Positions 35,301 to 48,104 of a stretch of DNA of 64,000 bases are shown here, piece after piece. The stretch comes from Bagarius yarrelli. Taxonomy: Eukaryota > Chordata > Actinopteri > Siluriformes > Sisoridae. The stretch spans positions 611,501 to 675,500 of the forward strand of contig VCAZ01000149.1 of assembly GCA_005784505.1 (NCBI GenBank). The letters are read 5' to 3'. The translations under genes and the position numbers were made by a program. The notes beneath the pieces are model-generated. The model searched no databases. It saw only the letters and a program-made list of their open reading frames with translations, and was not told the DNA's origin. Numbering within the stretch: position 1 is the first letter of the stretch; each line of letters starts with the position of its first letter.

Positions 35301-38300
35301 ATTTCGCGATGGAAAATAATGAGTAAGTTGCTCAGAATTATAACGTTTTTGCCTCTCTATATTTCCCTCTATATATATTTTAATGCTGGACCGTTGACCT
35401 TTTATAAATTCATTATGTTACAGAGGAAAAATTCATTTATTTATTTATTCTTCATTTATTCATTCGTCTTCTATACCTGCAGGGAACATATAAAACAATT
35501 CTTTGATCTAATCGTATAGTATTATTAAAATTTTGGGTTTTTTTGTACATAAAATGTCCTTAAATGTTTATTTAAACATTTCTACATTAGTAGTGGTTAA
35601 AAATGGCAGTGGTTAAGCTGTTTACATGCTTAATTAGATGAGAACATGAAGCAGTGTAATAAATAAGGGTCTGAGGTTGATAATTACAGAGGTGAGAGTG
35701 AATAATGTAAGTATAATGTAAGTAGTAGTTACATATGACGGTTAAACTGTTTAAATGATTACTTTTTATTTCACATTTTTAGCTTATCATCTAAACACAT
35801 CTTTGTGACTCAGAGCTGTTAGCGTTTATTATTTATTTTGTATTAATAAATAATAAATAAACCCCATGTAAACATTTCCTTAATTGCGCCCTTAAATACT
35901 TCTGAAATGCAAACCTTTGCCTGGAGTTATTTGTTTGTTAATGTTTAGCTTGGCTCTGGATGTGTAAAATCTAGTAAAATAAAGAATGCTGGTAGTTTGG
36001 TAGAGGGAGTTTCAGTGTTTGACATGTGACATGCTGTGTGTCTGTTTGTTGTTTCTAAGGTAATACTAAGCGCAAGTTATTTTTGTGAAATGCAAACACA
36101 CAATTCCTTGAAAAACTGGTTTATTCTTTTTTTAGGAAGATGGTTTAGTATTTGTGAATATCCATATTGCTTTATTGCTTACATTTAAAAATGTTTTTTA
36201 AAGAATGTAATATTTTCATATTATTATATTATTATAGAAGATAAACAAAATCAATGTTTATCTTCCGTCTTCTGTGGTTACTCAGTTTTCAGCCCACTGC
36301 TGTTCATAAACAGAATTGTTTTTCTCATCATCTCATCTCACAGGAATGTTAGTTATTAAAAAAAATAAAAATTCTAATCCGTTTCACAACGTTTGGTAAA
36401 CACTACAACACTAACTACTTATTATTATTATTAAACAACAGCTTAAAGTGACAAAGTTTTAAATACCCTTATTGTTGTATACTTTGTATACCTGTTGTAT
36501 ACCTCTTATGACATTGACCTTAAAATTCCTAAACTGCCTGTTTAAGGGGTGAACGTAACGCAGAGAATGTGATGTTGCTCTTATGATAAATGTCACCATT
36601 TGCTTTTGTTTACTTTTTCACAATAGAAGCCTTTATTGATGAGACTGGATCTTAGGTCGGGCCGCATACTTCAAATTCATGTTTCAGACAATAGCAGACT
36701 CATGCCACAGAATACTTTTCTGCATATTTTTTTCTTTGTCTTTAAGATATTGCTGTACAAGCCTGTCAAGAAACGTTCTAACACGCCGTCAGATAAAGCT
36801 AACCTGTTTAGGTCTTTCTACCATCGTACCACATCGTACATCATCTAGCAAGTATCTCTTAATTCCAATGCCAGTACGATCTCTGTATCCCTTCTTACAA
36901 TGAAATCATTTATCAGATTACTGACACTCTCTCCACACTCTTCTGCCACCACTTCACCTATCATGCTCTACTAAGTCTCCTCATTATTCGATTTCTCCAT
37001 TGTTTCAGCAGAAACCCTACAGCCAAAGTGTTTATCTGGTACATTTATATCCATCCATCCATTCATCCACCCATCAATCCATCCATCCATCCATCCATCC
37101 AGCCAGCCAGCCATCCAGCCAGCCATTCAGCTATCAATTTTTTACTGCTGTTTTTTTTTTTTATCTTTGTTTGCTAGCTGTCTATTTGCTCTAGTTTTCA
37201 GTTCCTTGTCATGCCTCTGTTTGCTAATGAATGCCTGTAAAAGATGCATCAAATAATACAAAGGAATATAGTAGTATTTCCTGAAGCCATGGTGGTGTCT
37301 AGGAGTGCATCCAAACCTTGAAAACAGAACAAACAGAAGCTGTAGAGCAGTTCAGAAACGATCCGGACTCTCACAATTCTCTTTGCCAAAATCAACAAAC
37401 AGCAGGAAATTACCCACACGGTTAAACAAGCTAATAATACTATTTGATAGTATGAAAAGATGTTTGCATTATTGAAATTGTATTTGTATAGCCTTATTAA
37501 GAAATACTATATAACAGGAAAAGTTCAAAAGAACTGGAGAGAAAAATATAATAAAGGAGGACAAAAAAACCCCAACTGTGTTGGGTTTATGAAAGACTTG
37601 TATCATTCTGCAGCTATAACTAAGTCAAAAAATATATGTCAAATGTAGTCAAAAATCCTAACCACAATAAACAAGCACCATTAGGTGAATTCAGTTCTGT
37701 GCTTTTTGGTGTGTTTTTCCTTAAATGAGTCATAGTATAATAAAGCAGATAAAACAACTGTAAAATAAAATACATCATATGAGGCAGTATAACAAAAGAG
37801 ATTACAATCACAAAAAAAATTTCCCCATTCAATTGAGTACAGTAAGTTTATGTTTTATCACTACATCGAGTGTTTGTGTACCGTAGATCCTGATTAGCAG
37901 GCAGAAATATTTAAGTAAAAGGCATACGAAAGAATGAAGGATGTGAAACCTAAAAAAATCCCCAAAATATTAATTGATTAGATAATTCATTGATTCAATT
38001 AGCATTGCTATCACCTCACCGCTCGTATAAGCTCTGAATGTATAATATGTGGCACAATAAACAAGCTGTGTATTAGAGCATCAGGTAAGACAAGACATGA
38101 CGTAGAAACTAGCTCTCTTGTGCTTCTGCGCTCTGCCCAATAAACTGCATTATGCCACAGATACTGTTACAGCTTATGTCTATCCCCCCTAATTTTTTAA
38201 GCACATTCCTTTTTGTCAGTTCCTTATTGTTTAAGCTCTTCCTAGACACATTCATTTGAGGAATTTCTCAATTCGCCTTAGCGTGTTTTGGGCTTTTGAA

Positions 38301-39129
38301 ATACAGGAAATTTGATCTTACTTCTTTATTTTCCTTTTTTCCTGTTTTCAGAAACAAGAAGCAGTTTCTTCCTAATAATAACGACCAAAGATACCCAAAT
38401 GTGTACTATGCCGTACAATCATCAAGGGTCAGGGGAACCCTGAGTAACTAGCGTGTACATTATTATTAAACAAGAATTTTTGTCTTTACTAAACTCAGCC
38501 TCTTTTGTTTGACAATGCTAGGTTATCGTTTTAAGTAACTAAAGCTAATCAGCTATGCAGCTAAACCAAATCTAATTATTGGTAAATATTTAAGATTGAA
38601 ATATTCTACTTGAGATTTGTTTATTAGCAGACTCAAAATACAATTGTTGTTTAACACAGATTGAATAATAATCAGATTTAGTTATTAAAATTATGATTTT
38701 TTTTTTGGTTCAATACAATTACAATACTTGGTTTTCATTTATTTATTTTCTACAAATGGGCTGAAATGGTTTCTTTTTGTCAGATCTGTTTGTCTATAAC
38801 ATAAGCATAATTTCTAATCACCTTTGTTCCATTTAAACAGGTAAAATCAGAAAGACCAGGGTTTTTTTTAGATTTATAGATACAAATCTAAAGAATGTCT
38901 CCAGGATGTAAAGGGTTTTTACATAAGGGATACATTTATAAGTAAACCTACAAACATTTATAGAAAAAAATTATACGTAATAGATAGACGTATTAATTAT
39001 CAGACTTTAATAATATTTTTTTATTTAATAAATGTTGGAAAGTTGTTGTGGTATAAGAAAATAAGCTGTTTTTCTAAAATGATCACTAGCTCAGCATCCT
39101 ATAGCTTATTTTATTTCTTAAGATTTTTG
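35301..39129. other. gene-poor AT-rich spacer
   Basis: I see no exons. Contains a (CATC/CATCCA)n microsatellite at about 37048-37130, which creates a short spurious frame. All open frames here are short and lack splice context or family signatures. Confidence 0.5.
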
Positions 39130-39550
39130 TTATTGTTTTAGCTACACCCAAGCTCCTCAACCAATTAGCTTACCCAATCACCTGAGTATTAAAAAAGTTA
39201 CACCTGTACCTCATCCCTATATTATCCAAATACACTATTTAAGCACTGTCCCTTCAAGCAGTCATTGTCTGCTGTTGTTTGTGCTATGTTTCTGCTTCCT
39301 CACAGCATTTAATGCTTCAGTCCTCAGCTCCAAATACCGACCGCATCCCTATGATTTCTGCTCTCTTCCTAGCCACGGGGTAAACAGTCAGGGACCAATA
39401 TCACACTGCTGCTTCACTCTTTCTCTCTCTCTCTCTTTCTTATACTAGTGTCAATAAGCACAACCCCTCAGGTCTTAACCTATGTTTGGCTCCTGTCTGG
39501 TATACTGTATATTATTCTTTGTAATATTCTTACCAAAATAAAGTTCTTAG
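39130..39550 (+). mobile_element. possible solo-LTR-like segment
   Basis: A locally C-rich block in AT-rich DNA has CTACACCCAAGCTCCTCAAC, a TATTTAAGC box at 39236-39244 and, some 300 bases on, AATAAAG at 39537-39543. That layout (promoter-like box then poly(A) signal) fits an LTR. I cannot identify its boundaries or target-site repeats, so this is weak. Confidence 0.25.
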
Positions 39551-40672
39551 TAATAATGATTTAAGATGTAAAATAATAAAATATATATAATAAAGTCGTA
39601 CTTTCTATCCCCCCCCCTCAATAATTATCCAGACGTTTTAGCTAAAAAAGGTAAAGCTTTTGTATTTGCATCATAGTGAACAATGAACTAAAAGTAGACA
39701 CAGAAGTTCTCTTATGAGACAAAGAATCTCAGAATGATGTGCTTAAAAACATGTTCTATTTCTTTTAGGTATGTCCTGTAACAAAGGCATATGTGTTTCA
39801 CTGTAAGATGGTGTGTCTGGAATTAGACACATGTGGGTGTTGGTTGGCTTTATTTACGCAAGTGTTATATTTCTGTGGGAATTCTCATCATTATCATTTG
39901 TCACCAGGTTTTTCATCTGTATTGGCCTGGTGTAACAGGTTTTTGATAAATTGCTAAAATGTATCTAGAACGAAGGCTTATAAAAATAAACAAGGACAAA
40001 ATATTAAATATATAAAAACTTTAATTTTATCTTTAGAATTAGAAGATTTTTTCTCATTGTAAATGCTACAGAAATCAACCAATGTTACACACAATCACCG
40101 AAATAGACAAATATTCACTTAATATGCACTTAAAAATTCATTTTAAAAAAAGGAAAAATTATTCTGCTTTTAAAAATAATAAATATTTACACATTTCTCA
40201 ACTGTTTAAGGCTTCATAAACCTGAGGTGTATAAAAAAAAAAACAGCACTGCACATTCAACAAATCAACTAAACAGAAAACAAAGTAATTGTACATAAAA
40301 GACACACATTTTTTAATCACAGTTTTATTAAGCATGATATTATAAGGCAGTTTTATAATCCTTCAAATGCAGTGATTAAATAAAGCTTTGTGTGTTTCCT
40401 TATTAAAACAAAACATTATTTATTCAATTTGGCTCATTTTGAACTTCGTTTTTCTGTCATCGTCACATTTTTGGAATCTGTTACTTAAACAGCTAGTGAC
40501 ATTCAGGGAGGAAATACTTTTATTTGTTTCAAAAGTCTTTAAATAATATTTCCTTACATTAGAGTTTAGATGTGTACTTAAAAATAGAAATAGGAAGTTT
40601 AGCTTTAGCCTAAAGACAAAACAGTATAAAAACATCTGAAAGATATTTATTCCAACCTGAGAACTGATTTGT
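39551..40672. other. 3' flank of the arid6-like gene
   Basis: AT-rich; the minus-strand 3' UTR of the gene ending at 40673 should occupy its right part. TTTATT (AATAAA on the minus strand) occurs at 40322-40327 and 40417-40422. No other gene seen. Confidence 0.5.
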
Positions 40673-43600
40673 TTACAATTTTAAAAATGAAGGTTGGGGT
40701 TCTTGGCATAGATTTTCACTCTCACGTCTAAATGGTGAGCCGGAAAACAGAAGTTTTAAATGCTCTGGAGAGATCTGGACAAAGGATGAAGTGGTTGTGT
40801 TTAATTTAACCAGCGCAGGACTGTCAGTTGTCTTTTTGGACATCATACAAGAGTTGATTGCTCCGACCTCCATCATGCTAGCTGAAGGTATTTGCTTGGT
40901 GTGTGTTTGTTGTTCCTGAAAGCCTCTTTGAGAGGATTTAAGAGAAACATAGGGATGAGGAGGAAACCTGGTAGCTTCATATGCTTGTAAATGCTTTATA
41001 GCGAAAGCTTTGCTCTCGGCTGCTTGTCTTTCATAAGCAATATGGCTAGCGTTCATGCTGATGTCACTCTTTTTGAAGTTATTTGCTTGGTTCTTCAGGC
41101 TTAGATCTGCAGGTTCATCTGTGTTAGCTTTGGTATTTATTTCTTCAGGTGGTGAAAGAGTTTCGCTGGGTTTGGATCTAAGTAAATTATGTTGATCGGA
41201 TGAGTTCATAATGAAACCTTTCTTAATCAAATTTTGAAGCAAGGACAATGGGATTTGGATCTCCATTCCTCCATATGAATCTAATGGAGAAGTAGGGCTT
41301 ATGGGTGTTGGGCTCAGCTGGGATGTGGTAGAGAAGCCTGATTTTGTCACTGGTAGATTTTGTTGTGTTGGATATTTGGTTTGGACTGGGCTGGGGTAAT
41401 TTGGATGGTTAGAAAGAGGAGGAGAAGAAAGAGTGGAACTTGGAGGCACTTTCCACACGGTCGGGCTGCTGGAGCAAGGGGATGCAAGGTTGATCACATC
41501 GGATTCATCCCTGGTAGTCTGATTCATTGCTGCTTGCAGAGGATTTCCTGACATATTGCCTTGTTGAAGTGGTGGAGCTTCATTTAAAAACTTAGGTTCT
41601 TTCTTTTTAACAGAAGGGGATTTAAAAGATGATGGAATGTAACTGGTTGCCTCCAGTCTGCTCTGTTTCTTGCTGAGGTTTAGAGGCTCTGTCCATCCCG
41701 AGGATGATTTGTACTCCTGTGCAAGGTGACGCAAGAACTCCAAAGATTGTTTTACATTTCCTGTCTCCACTTGTGAGGAAGGGTTGTAGGACATCATGGG
41801 GCGACTGTGAAGTGGAGCGCTAAGGGATGGGACAGAGGGCAAGGATACAGCCAGGTAGCTCGGTAGAGTTATGGGACCAGGTGTAAGGTACTGTATATCA
41901 AAAACATTTTATATGATTAGATATTTTTTCTGTATTTTTTTTATTTATTCATCTTTATTGTTTTGATTTTATCAGTCTGGTTCTTATTATTCTGTTTCAG
42001 CCTGTTAGTGTGTGCGTATACCTGATTAAACTGGTGTAAGTGTGGGAAGTCTGCACGTTTGGAGCACTGACTGTACTCATCCTCAGGATGGAAGCGTTTG
42101 CGTTGTCGAGGTAACGTGATAGGAATCTCATCTCCGTATCCGGCTAAGTGAAACTCATATGGAAGAAGAAGCCTGGAGACAGAAAGGTTGAAATGAGCTT
42201 AAAAAGCAAAGACGCAAAAAGATATGTTTAAATTTTAAGAATTGCTCAGCGAGCTTGCTAACTTTTCATAGTGTCGGCGTGTACATGTGGCTGCGCTGGT
42301 GCTGCGAGGGTTTCCTCCCAGAATGTTGTACACTTTTTTCCAGAGTTGCTGTGCAGTCACCTGACAAATCACACATACACAGGGGTCAACACCTACCATC
42401 ATTATACTTTAAGATTATAAACCAATTCTTCTAACCCAATGTAAGGCCATGAGTGTGGCAGCATGCGATCCAGCAATATAATCTGAAATCTGTAATCTGA
42501 ATTATGAAAATTCACTAAAACATTTATTTTTATTCACTTTCTGATCTATACATAAACAATTTTCCTGACTACCTGACTACTAGTCTTTTCCTCAACCAAA
42601 AACCAAAATAGAAAGAATTGATAATACATATAAAAAGTCGCTGCCTAAAAATAGTTAAAACAACAGACTAATCATGTGCAGATCTGTCTGATGTTTCAGA
42701 TCAGCAGAATGTATTATACTGTATATGAATTAAAAGTTTCTGTTTTGCTTTTCTTTTCAACAATAAAAACTTTTTTTATACCTCTCATCAAAAAACATTT
42801 TTAAGTGAAGCTATCATTACATAACTAATACTAACTTAGTCACAATATAATTAGACTTAGATTATAATAGATTTAGATTTCTGCGACTATTACAAAAGAA
42901 ACCTTTTTATATGGTTTGGAGTGAAGCTCAGAAATGTTCGGAATAGTAGTTTTGTTTTTTTTGTAACTTGTTGGTTATTTTAACGTTGAGAACTGTATTT
43001 CGAGATAAGAATGGAGAGTTTACGGAAGGAATCCTGTTTGTGAGTTGTAGTAAACAAAGCATGATAGAATTAGAGATGCGATTTAATGACATAATGATCT
43101 AATTAAAGATGGCACAAATCTGAAACCCAGCATCGGTATTTAGGCAAAACAAACAGTGGATCAGATATCTGAAAACATAACTATCAGATATCTGATCCTC
43201 TAACAAATCTGGATCTCCTATTAAGAGATCATTTTAGTGTATTTATACTTGTTTATATTTATATGTTTACAATGTAAGCAATTTTGCATAGATTGTAAAT
43301 TAAAAAAAAATTTTTTTTTTTAAATCTGTTTTTTTCAGATTTTTGCATAAAAAGCCTTTAACTTGATAGAAACTTTATTTTTTTTATTATAAATTATTAA
43401 AATGAGCTGAGTCTTACCTGGTGATATCCTCCTAATTCCATCACTGTTTTAAACATCAGGTACAGATTAACTAATGCAGGTAAAAAAACACGCATGCACA
43501 CACACAAACACACACACAGAAAACACACACACACAGAGAAATTGCATTAAGATATTTATAATAGTCTTTGCCTTTATTTACTTGATTTATATTTAAAGTC

Positions 43601-43691
43601 ATTACTCCCTGTCTGTCTCTCACTCTCTCTCTTCAGTCTCTCTTTTTGTCTCTGTCTCTCTCTCTGTCCCTCTCTGTCCCTCTATGTCTTT

Positions 43692-43723
<32 letters not shown>

Positions 43724-43797
43724 ATCTACCCATCTCTCTCTCTCTCTTCAATCTCTCTCCCTGTCTCTCTCTTTCTTTCTCCATCACCCTCACCTCT

Positions 43798-43833
<36 letters not shown>

Positions 43834-44034
43834 ATCTCTCTTACTCTCTCTCTCTCACTCTCTGTCTCTGTCTCTTATTGTCTCTCACTTACTCTGTTTG
43901 AAGCCAAGGTGAGGGATTCTCTCAATCGGCGTGTCTTTTTGCTTCATAAAGATGTAAAGGTCTTTGACAAAGGTCTCCTCCGTCATGCCTTCAGTTTTCT
44001 CTCTGTCTTTCTCCTTTGGTTTGTTCTGTTCCAT
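40673..44034 (-). CDS. arid6: ARID5-related AT-rich interaction domain protein (arid6-like)
   Basis: Five coding exons join in frame to 1,662 nt (553 aa): 44034-43893, 43470-43418, 42360-42263, 42172-42022 and 41890-40673, all GT-AG. The ARID DNA-binding domain spans roughly residues 18-118: FVKDLYIFMKQKDTPIERIP, HLGFKQINLYLMFKTVMELG, GYHQVTAQQLWKKVYNILGG, NPRSTSAATCTRRHYEKLLL, PYEFHL. This is the ARID5 type (IERIP, STSAATCTRRHYE), not ARID3. The remaining 400 residues are Ser/Pro-rich and probably disordered. They contain EPLNLSKK (about 217-224) and PADLSLK (about 408-414), both like CtBP-binding PxDLS motifs. A conserved-looking segment GGMEIQIPLSLLQNLIKKGF lies between. Start at 44034 is just inside the exon after the acceptor at about 44043. 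The symbol arid6 rests on recall of the fish gene; ARID5-like is certain, arid6 probable. Confidence 0.8.
43158..43198. repeat. perfect inverted repeat in arid6-like intron
   Basis: Two perfect 15-base arms, GGATCAGATATCTGA (43158-43172) and its reverse complement (43184-43198), flank an 11-base spacer. Each arm itself contains the 12-base palindrome TCAGATATCTGA. The region around it (43070-43215) may be a small hAT-type non-autonomous element. Confidence 0.85.
43495..43890. repeat. (CA)n and long (TC)n microsatellites
   Basis: A CA-rich stretch (43495-43540) is followed by a CT-rich stretch with TCTCTC runs (43611-43885) in the intron after the first coding exon of the arid6-like gene. The Ser/Leu-rich open frames across it are artefacts. 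Confidence 0.9.
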
Positions 44035-44292
44035 CGTTCAGGCCTGAAAAGAGACAGTGGTAAAGAGACAGTTTTTTATTAATCATAAAAATGTCGTTAT
44101 TATCGGAAATATAGGTAAAGAACCAAACATCAATTCTTTTTTTAAATAATTTTAGTTAATTATGAAACTTTTATAATTAAATGATGTTATATTAAATTGT
44201 TTTATTTTAATGCTTAAATTTCATATTGTGTTGCTGCTGGTATTATTTTAATTGCTATTTTACACATTTTGTATGTTCTAGCTGGTTTTTAC

Positions 44293-44333
44293 CTATTCTA
44301 TTCTATTCTATTCTATTCTATTCTATTCTATTA
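44293..44333. repeat. (TTCTA)n pentanucleotide microsatellite
   Basis: About eight uninterrupted ATTCT units upstream of the arid6-like coding start. Confidence 0.95.
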
Positions 44334-47300
44334 AACGGATATGTTTTAATAAGATGGTGGGGCTTTGTGGTTGATTTTAGGTCACAGATCAACAGGTTTT
44401 GCTGCTTGAGCAGTGTTTGTCCTGTGAATCAGACTTATTTTTGATAAAAAACAAGGTTGATGTCGACCCAAAAGTCTAATTAAACAGCAGAACAAAGCAC
44501 GTTTACAGAGGCATGATGAGCTGTCACATTTTTGACCTGGTGAACAAACAGGCCTAATCCGACGGGAACAAGGCCGCAGTGTGTCAGAAGAGGAGAAGAA
44601 TAAACATAGTGTGCATTGAGAACATATTTTAAGACATTTCTGTGTGTCTGAAATCAACAGCCAAGCAAAGGTTACAGTGTTAGAAGATGCCGTAGAGAAA
44701 CTGACGTGTAGTCACTGATTTACGATATGATCTTAAATGGACAGAGGCTTACTCACACACGCATACACAGTGTGCTATGAGTGTTTCTTAGTTCCTGCTC
44801 AATACTACAGGGTTAATATCTGTCCAAAGATTCTTTCAGGTAATACTGGTGCTTGCTTACACACACCTGAAACACTGGATCAGATTCAAAAGACAGGCAT
44901 TGTGAATGTGGAAAATGAGCAGTTCTTATTTCAGCCCTGGTCCTGTTTCCTACAATTATTCAGGGTTGAGTTCCAACGCACGCTCATCTGTCTCTAAGAG
45001 TTGCATGATTTCCGTATTGTTACCATTGTGAAGTTTAAATTAGCTAATACAGGGGTTAAATCAGCAGGAACAGGTTGTGACCTATGCGTTATTCTTTTGT
45101 ATTCTTATAATCCGAAGGTCATGTGATCAGAGCAACATAATTAAAGAGTTTTCTTTCTAACGGGGTGCTATATTCTTGAAAGTATTCCAGAATCCTGACT
45201 TATTTGTACTAGCATGAGGTCATGAATTTTGGTTCCATGACAAATTCTATAAGTAACTATAAATGAATTAAAATAAGATAAAAGTGTGCATTACTTTATT
45301 AATAAGATAATGCCATTATGAGAAATTTTCTGTCGTGAGAAAGATGAAGTTGAAGATGAGTGGTATCTGAACCTTACCTGCGCTGCAGTTTTATGTCATT
45401 ATTTCCTCATTTAGGATATTTATAAAAAGATATTTTATTTAAATTAGGAGTAATTTCTTCTGTAAAAATATAAGAAATACACTAAAAGTAGATTTTAATA
45501 TAAATCCTCTGTCTTGAAAAATACCTTAAGAACTAACTAAATATATGTATATGGATGTGGTATTATATTTTACATTATTAATTTTCTACATTTTTTAACA
45601 GTACAGTAATGGAAGCCTTTCATAACTGTTATCCTTGTTATTTTATTTATCCTTTTTCTGTAGTATCTTACTTTACCTCTACATACTACCATATTATTAT
45701 TTTATGAAATAGCTTATTAAAATAACGTATAATATTTAAATACTGCAGTAAATTACATGTAAACTTTTCATACTTAATACCTCAGACTGAGTTTTACTGA
45801 AGGAATCACTTCTTTTTCTTCAGATTTTCTGATTTATAGTATAGAAATGTGCATGTACGCATACGGAACCTAATCGGGACAGTTTAAATACCACCTACTA
45901 AGTATGTTGCCTGATATCTGTATTTACCAAACATTTTAAACCCCCCTCTGTAATTACAACACCGACTGTTCCCCTCTTGTATCCTGAAGTGTGTCGTACT
46001 TTCACCATTCCATCAGCTGTAAATTACCTGTGTCAGCTTTCATGATTGCTACCAATCCCTGTAGCGAAGCACTGACAAACCCCCTCTGCGCTGTTTCTTA
46101 CTCAGACGTCACTTTCCTTCTTTCTGGAGACAGATTCTAGTATCCACCCCTGAGACCTTTGCCTGAGAGTCTGTTTCGCTGGTATGAAATTGTTTCTCCT
46201 ACATCCAATCACCACCCATTCTCAGCTCTTACCTGTGAGTCGCTTTTATCACAAATCTGCTGTATCTTACCTGTACACTATGTATTTTACAAAGTCAGCA
46301 ACGTGTGTCTTTGGGGTACGTGTTCTACTTGTGCCTTCTCATTAGTCTGCTGATGACTTCTTAGAGAGTGTGAAAACGCCCCTAGATCGTTCTGTGGTAT
46401 GACTATTCTCAGTTTCAAGTTTTGTCAAACCTCCTACCTACAGGCACCAAAGCAGCTCTTTATCTGAGTGACATCACAAGTCTTGCTAGTAATTAGATGC
46501 TACAGAGTATGTGTATTTCAGTAAGGTGGTGTGGGTTGTGTGCGTGTTGTGTTGTTGTGTGATACAGTGTAGGCATAAAGAATGCTTCAGAGTAAAGTCA
46601 GACTGGTTTTGAAAAGGAACGCATCCAGAAACACAATATTGAGCTTTTGAGATATGTTATAAGAGTTATCGTTCGTAATATTGTAATTATGTAATTATGT
46701 CATAAATTGAATTATGTTAATTGCTCCAAGCAACATTCATAATATGCCACAGGGAGGAATGAATGAAATGCAATCAAAAAAAGACACTGGCGTTGGTTCA
46801 AAACAATTTGGGGGGTCTCAGTCCTGATTATATATGTAAGTAAATATTGAGAGAAGAAATATATATAAATAAACAAAATATATTATGCCTTAATTTTGTC
46901 TAACTTTTCTGTTTTATTTTAATATTCAAAATTGCATTGTTTATTACTCTTGGAGCACAGTCACACATAACCTTAAATTTTTTTTAAATTATATCTGTAA
47001 ATTATTATTTTTTTATTCTTATATTCATCCTCAAAAGATTACTTATATAAATTATCAAAACAAACTAGGATTGTTTTATTCATATTAGTATTTCACAGAT
47101 TCTTACAAATTAAAACAAACTTTATTAAATAGTGTAAACTATGGTTTTGATATTGAAGGTGCATTATTGTACATATTCTCTTAGGGCTTCTATGAGTTTT
47201 CCATAGATGCATTTAAGCGCCAAACTTTCTAAAAGACTCTACAGCAACATAAACTACAATGAAAGTGTTGACAATAATAATAATAATATAATATAACTAT

Positions 47301-48104
47301 AATATGCACCGTATTAATTAAAATAATATATAATGTTATAATTAATGACAGTCAGTGGCTTAAGTTAGTTTTTAAATATTTTTAAACTTAAAACTTATTA
47401 ACTATAAAATGATATTATATTAAATAAAATAATGCGCTGGAGCTCTATGAACTTTATCAGCGCCAGTCTTTCTTCATAGCTATGATTTGCTTATTATGAC
47501 TGTAAAACCTTTGCTAAAAGCACCAAGCTAGCCTGCATCCTGTCGTAAAAATTCAGCAAAATGATGTCAAGCCTCCGCTAAGTCTGTGTTATCACCAATA
47601 GGTGCTTAAAAAAAAGCAACCAATCTGTAAAGCCTATAAAAATCAGAAAATAAAAGCAGGTAAAGTCAGAAATATAAAAAGCTGAAATATAAAAGCTGGT
47701 AAAGTCAGAAATGTGTCATCTCCTATTACCCTTATTATATCCTATACCCATCAACACATTCCTAAAGTGTCAGCAGCTCATCTCTTTCTCCAGCATTCTC
47801 TATCAACAAGCGTGACTATTTGGTACAACATTGCCACTGTCTGCACACACACACAGATACACACAATAAATGTGACGTTATAAATAAAATCGTGTGTTGT
47901 CATGCTGTTATAAAGAAAACTAAACAGTAATTTTCAGTAACAGCAGGGCTTTATTTTCTCTGTTGACACAGCACTTTCCTGCTTGTAAATAAAGCTCTCA
48001 TTTGCAGTTTTTCCATGCATTCTTCCCGATGTTTCCTGTACAAACTCCAGGTTACAGATGACAAATAAAAATATTTACATATTCTAATTAAGAGAATCTT
48101 CACC
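44334..48104. other. intergenic, upstream of the arid6-like gene
   Basis: AT-rich spacer; 46010-46350 is more GC-rich and could hold the non-coding first exon or promoter of the arid6-like gene, but I see no decisive signal. No further genes seen. Confidence 0.4.

Noticed and set aside
37048..37130. CRISPR-like regular repeats
   Set aside because: It is a CATC tetranucleotide microsatellite without spacers; nothing prokaryotic is present in the window.
43646..44082. Ser/Leu-rich hydrophobic plus-strand frames
   Set aside because: Product of the TC microsatellite; the real gene (arid6-like, first coding exon) is on the minus strand here.
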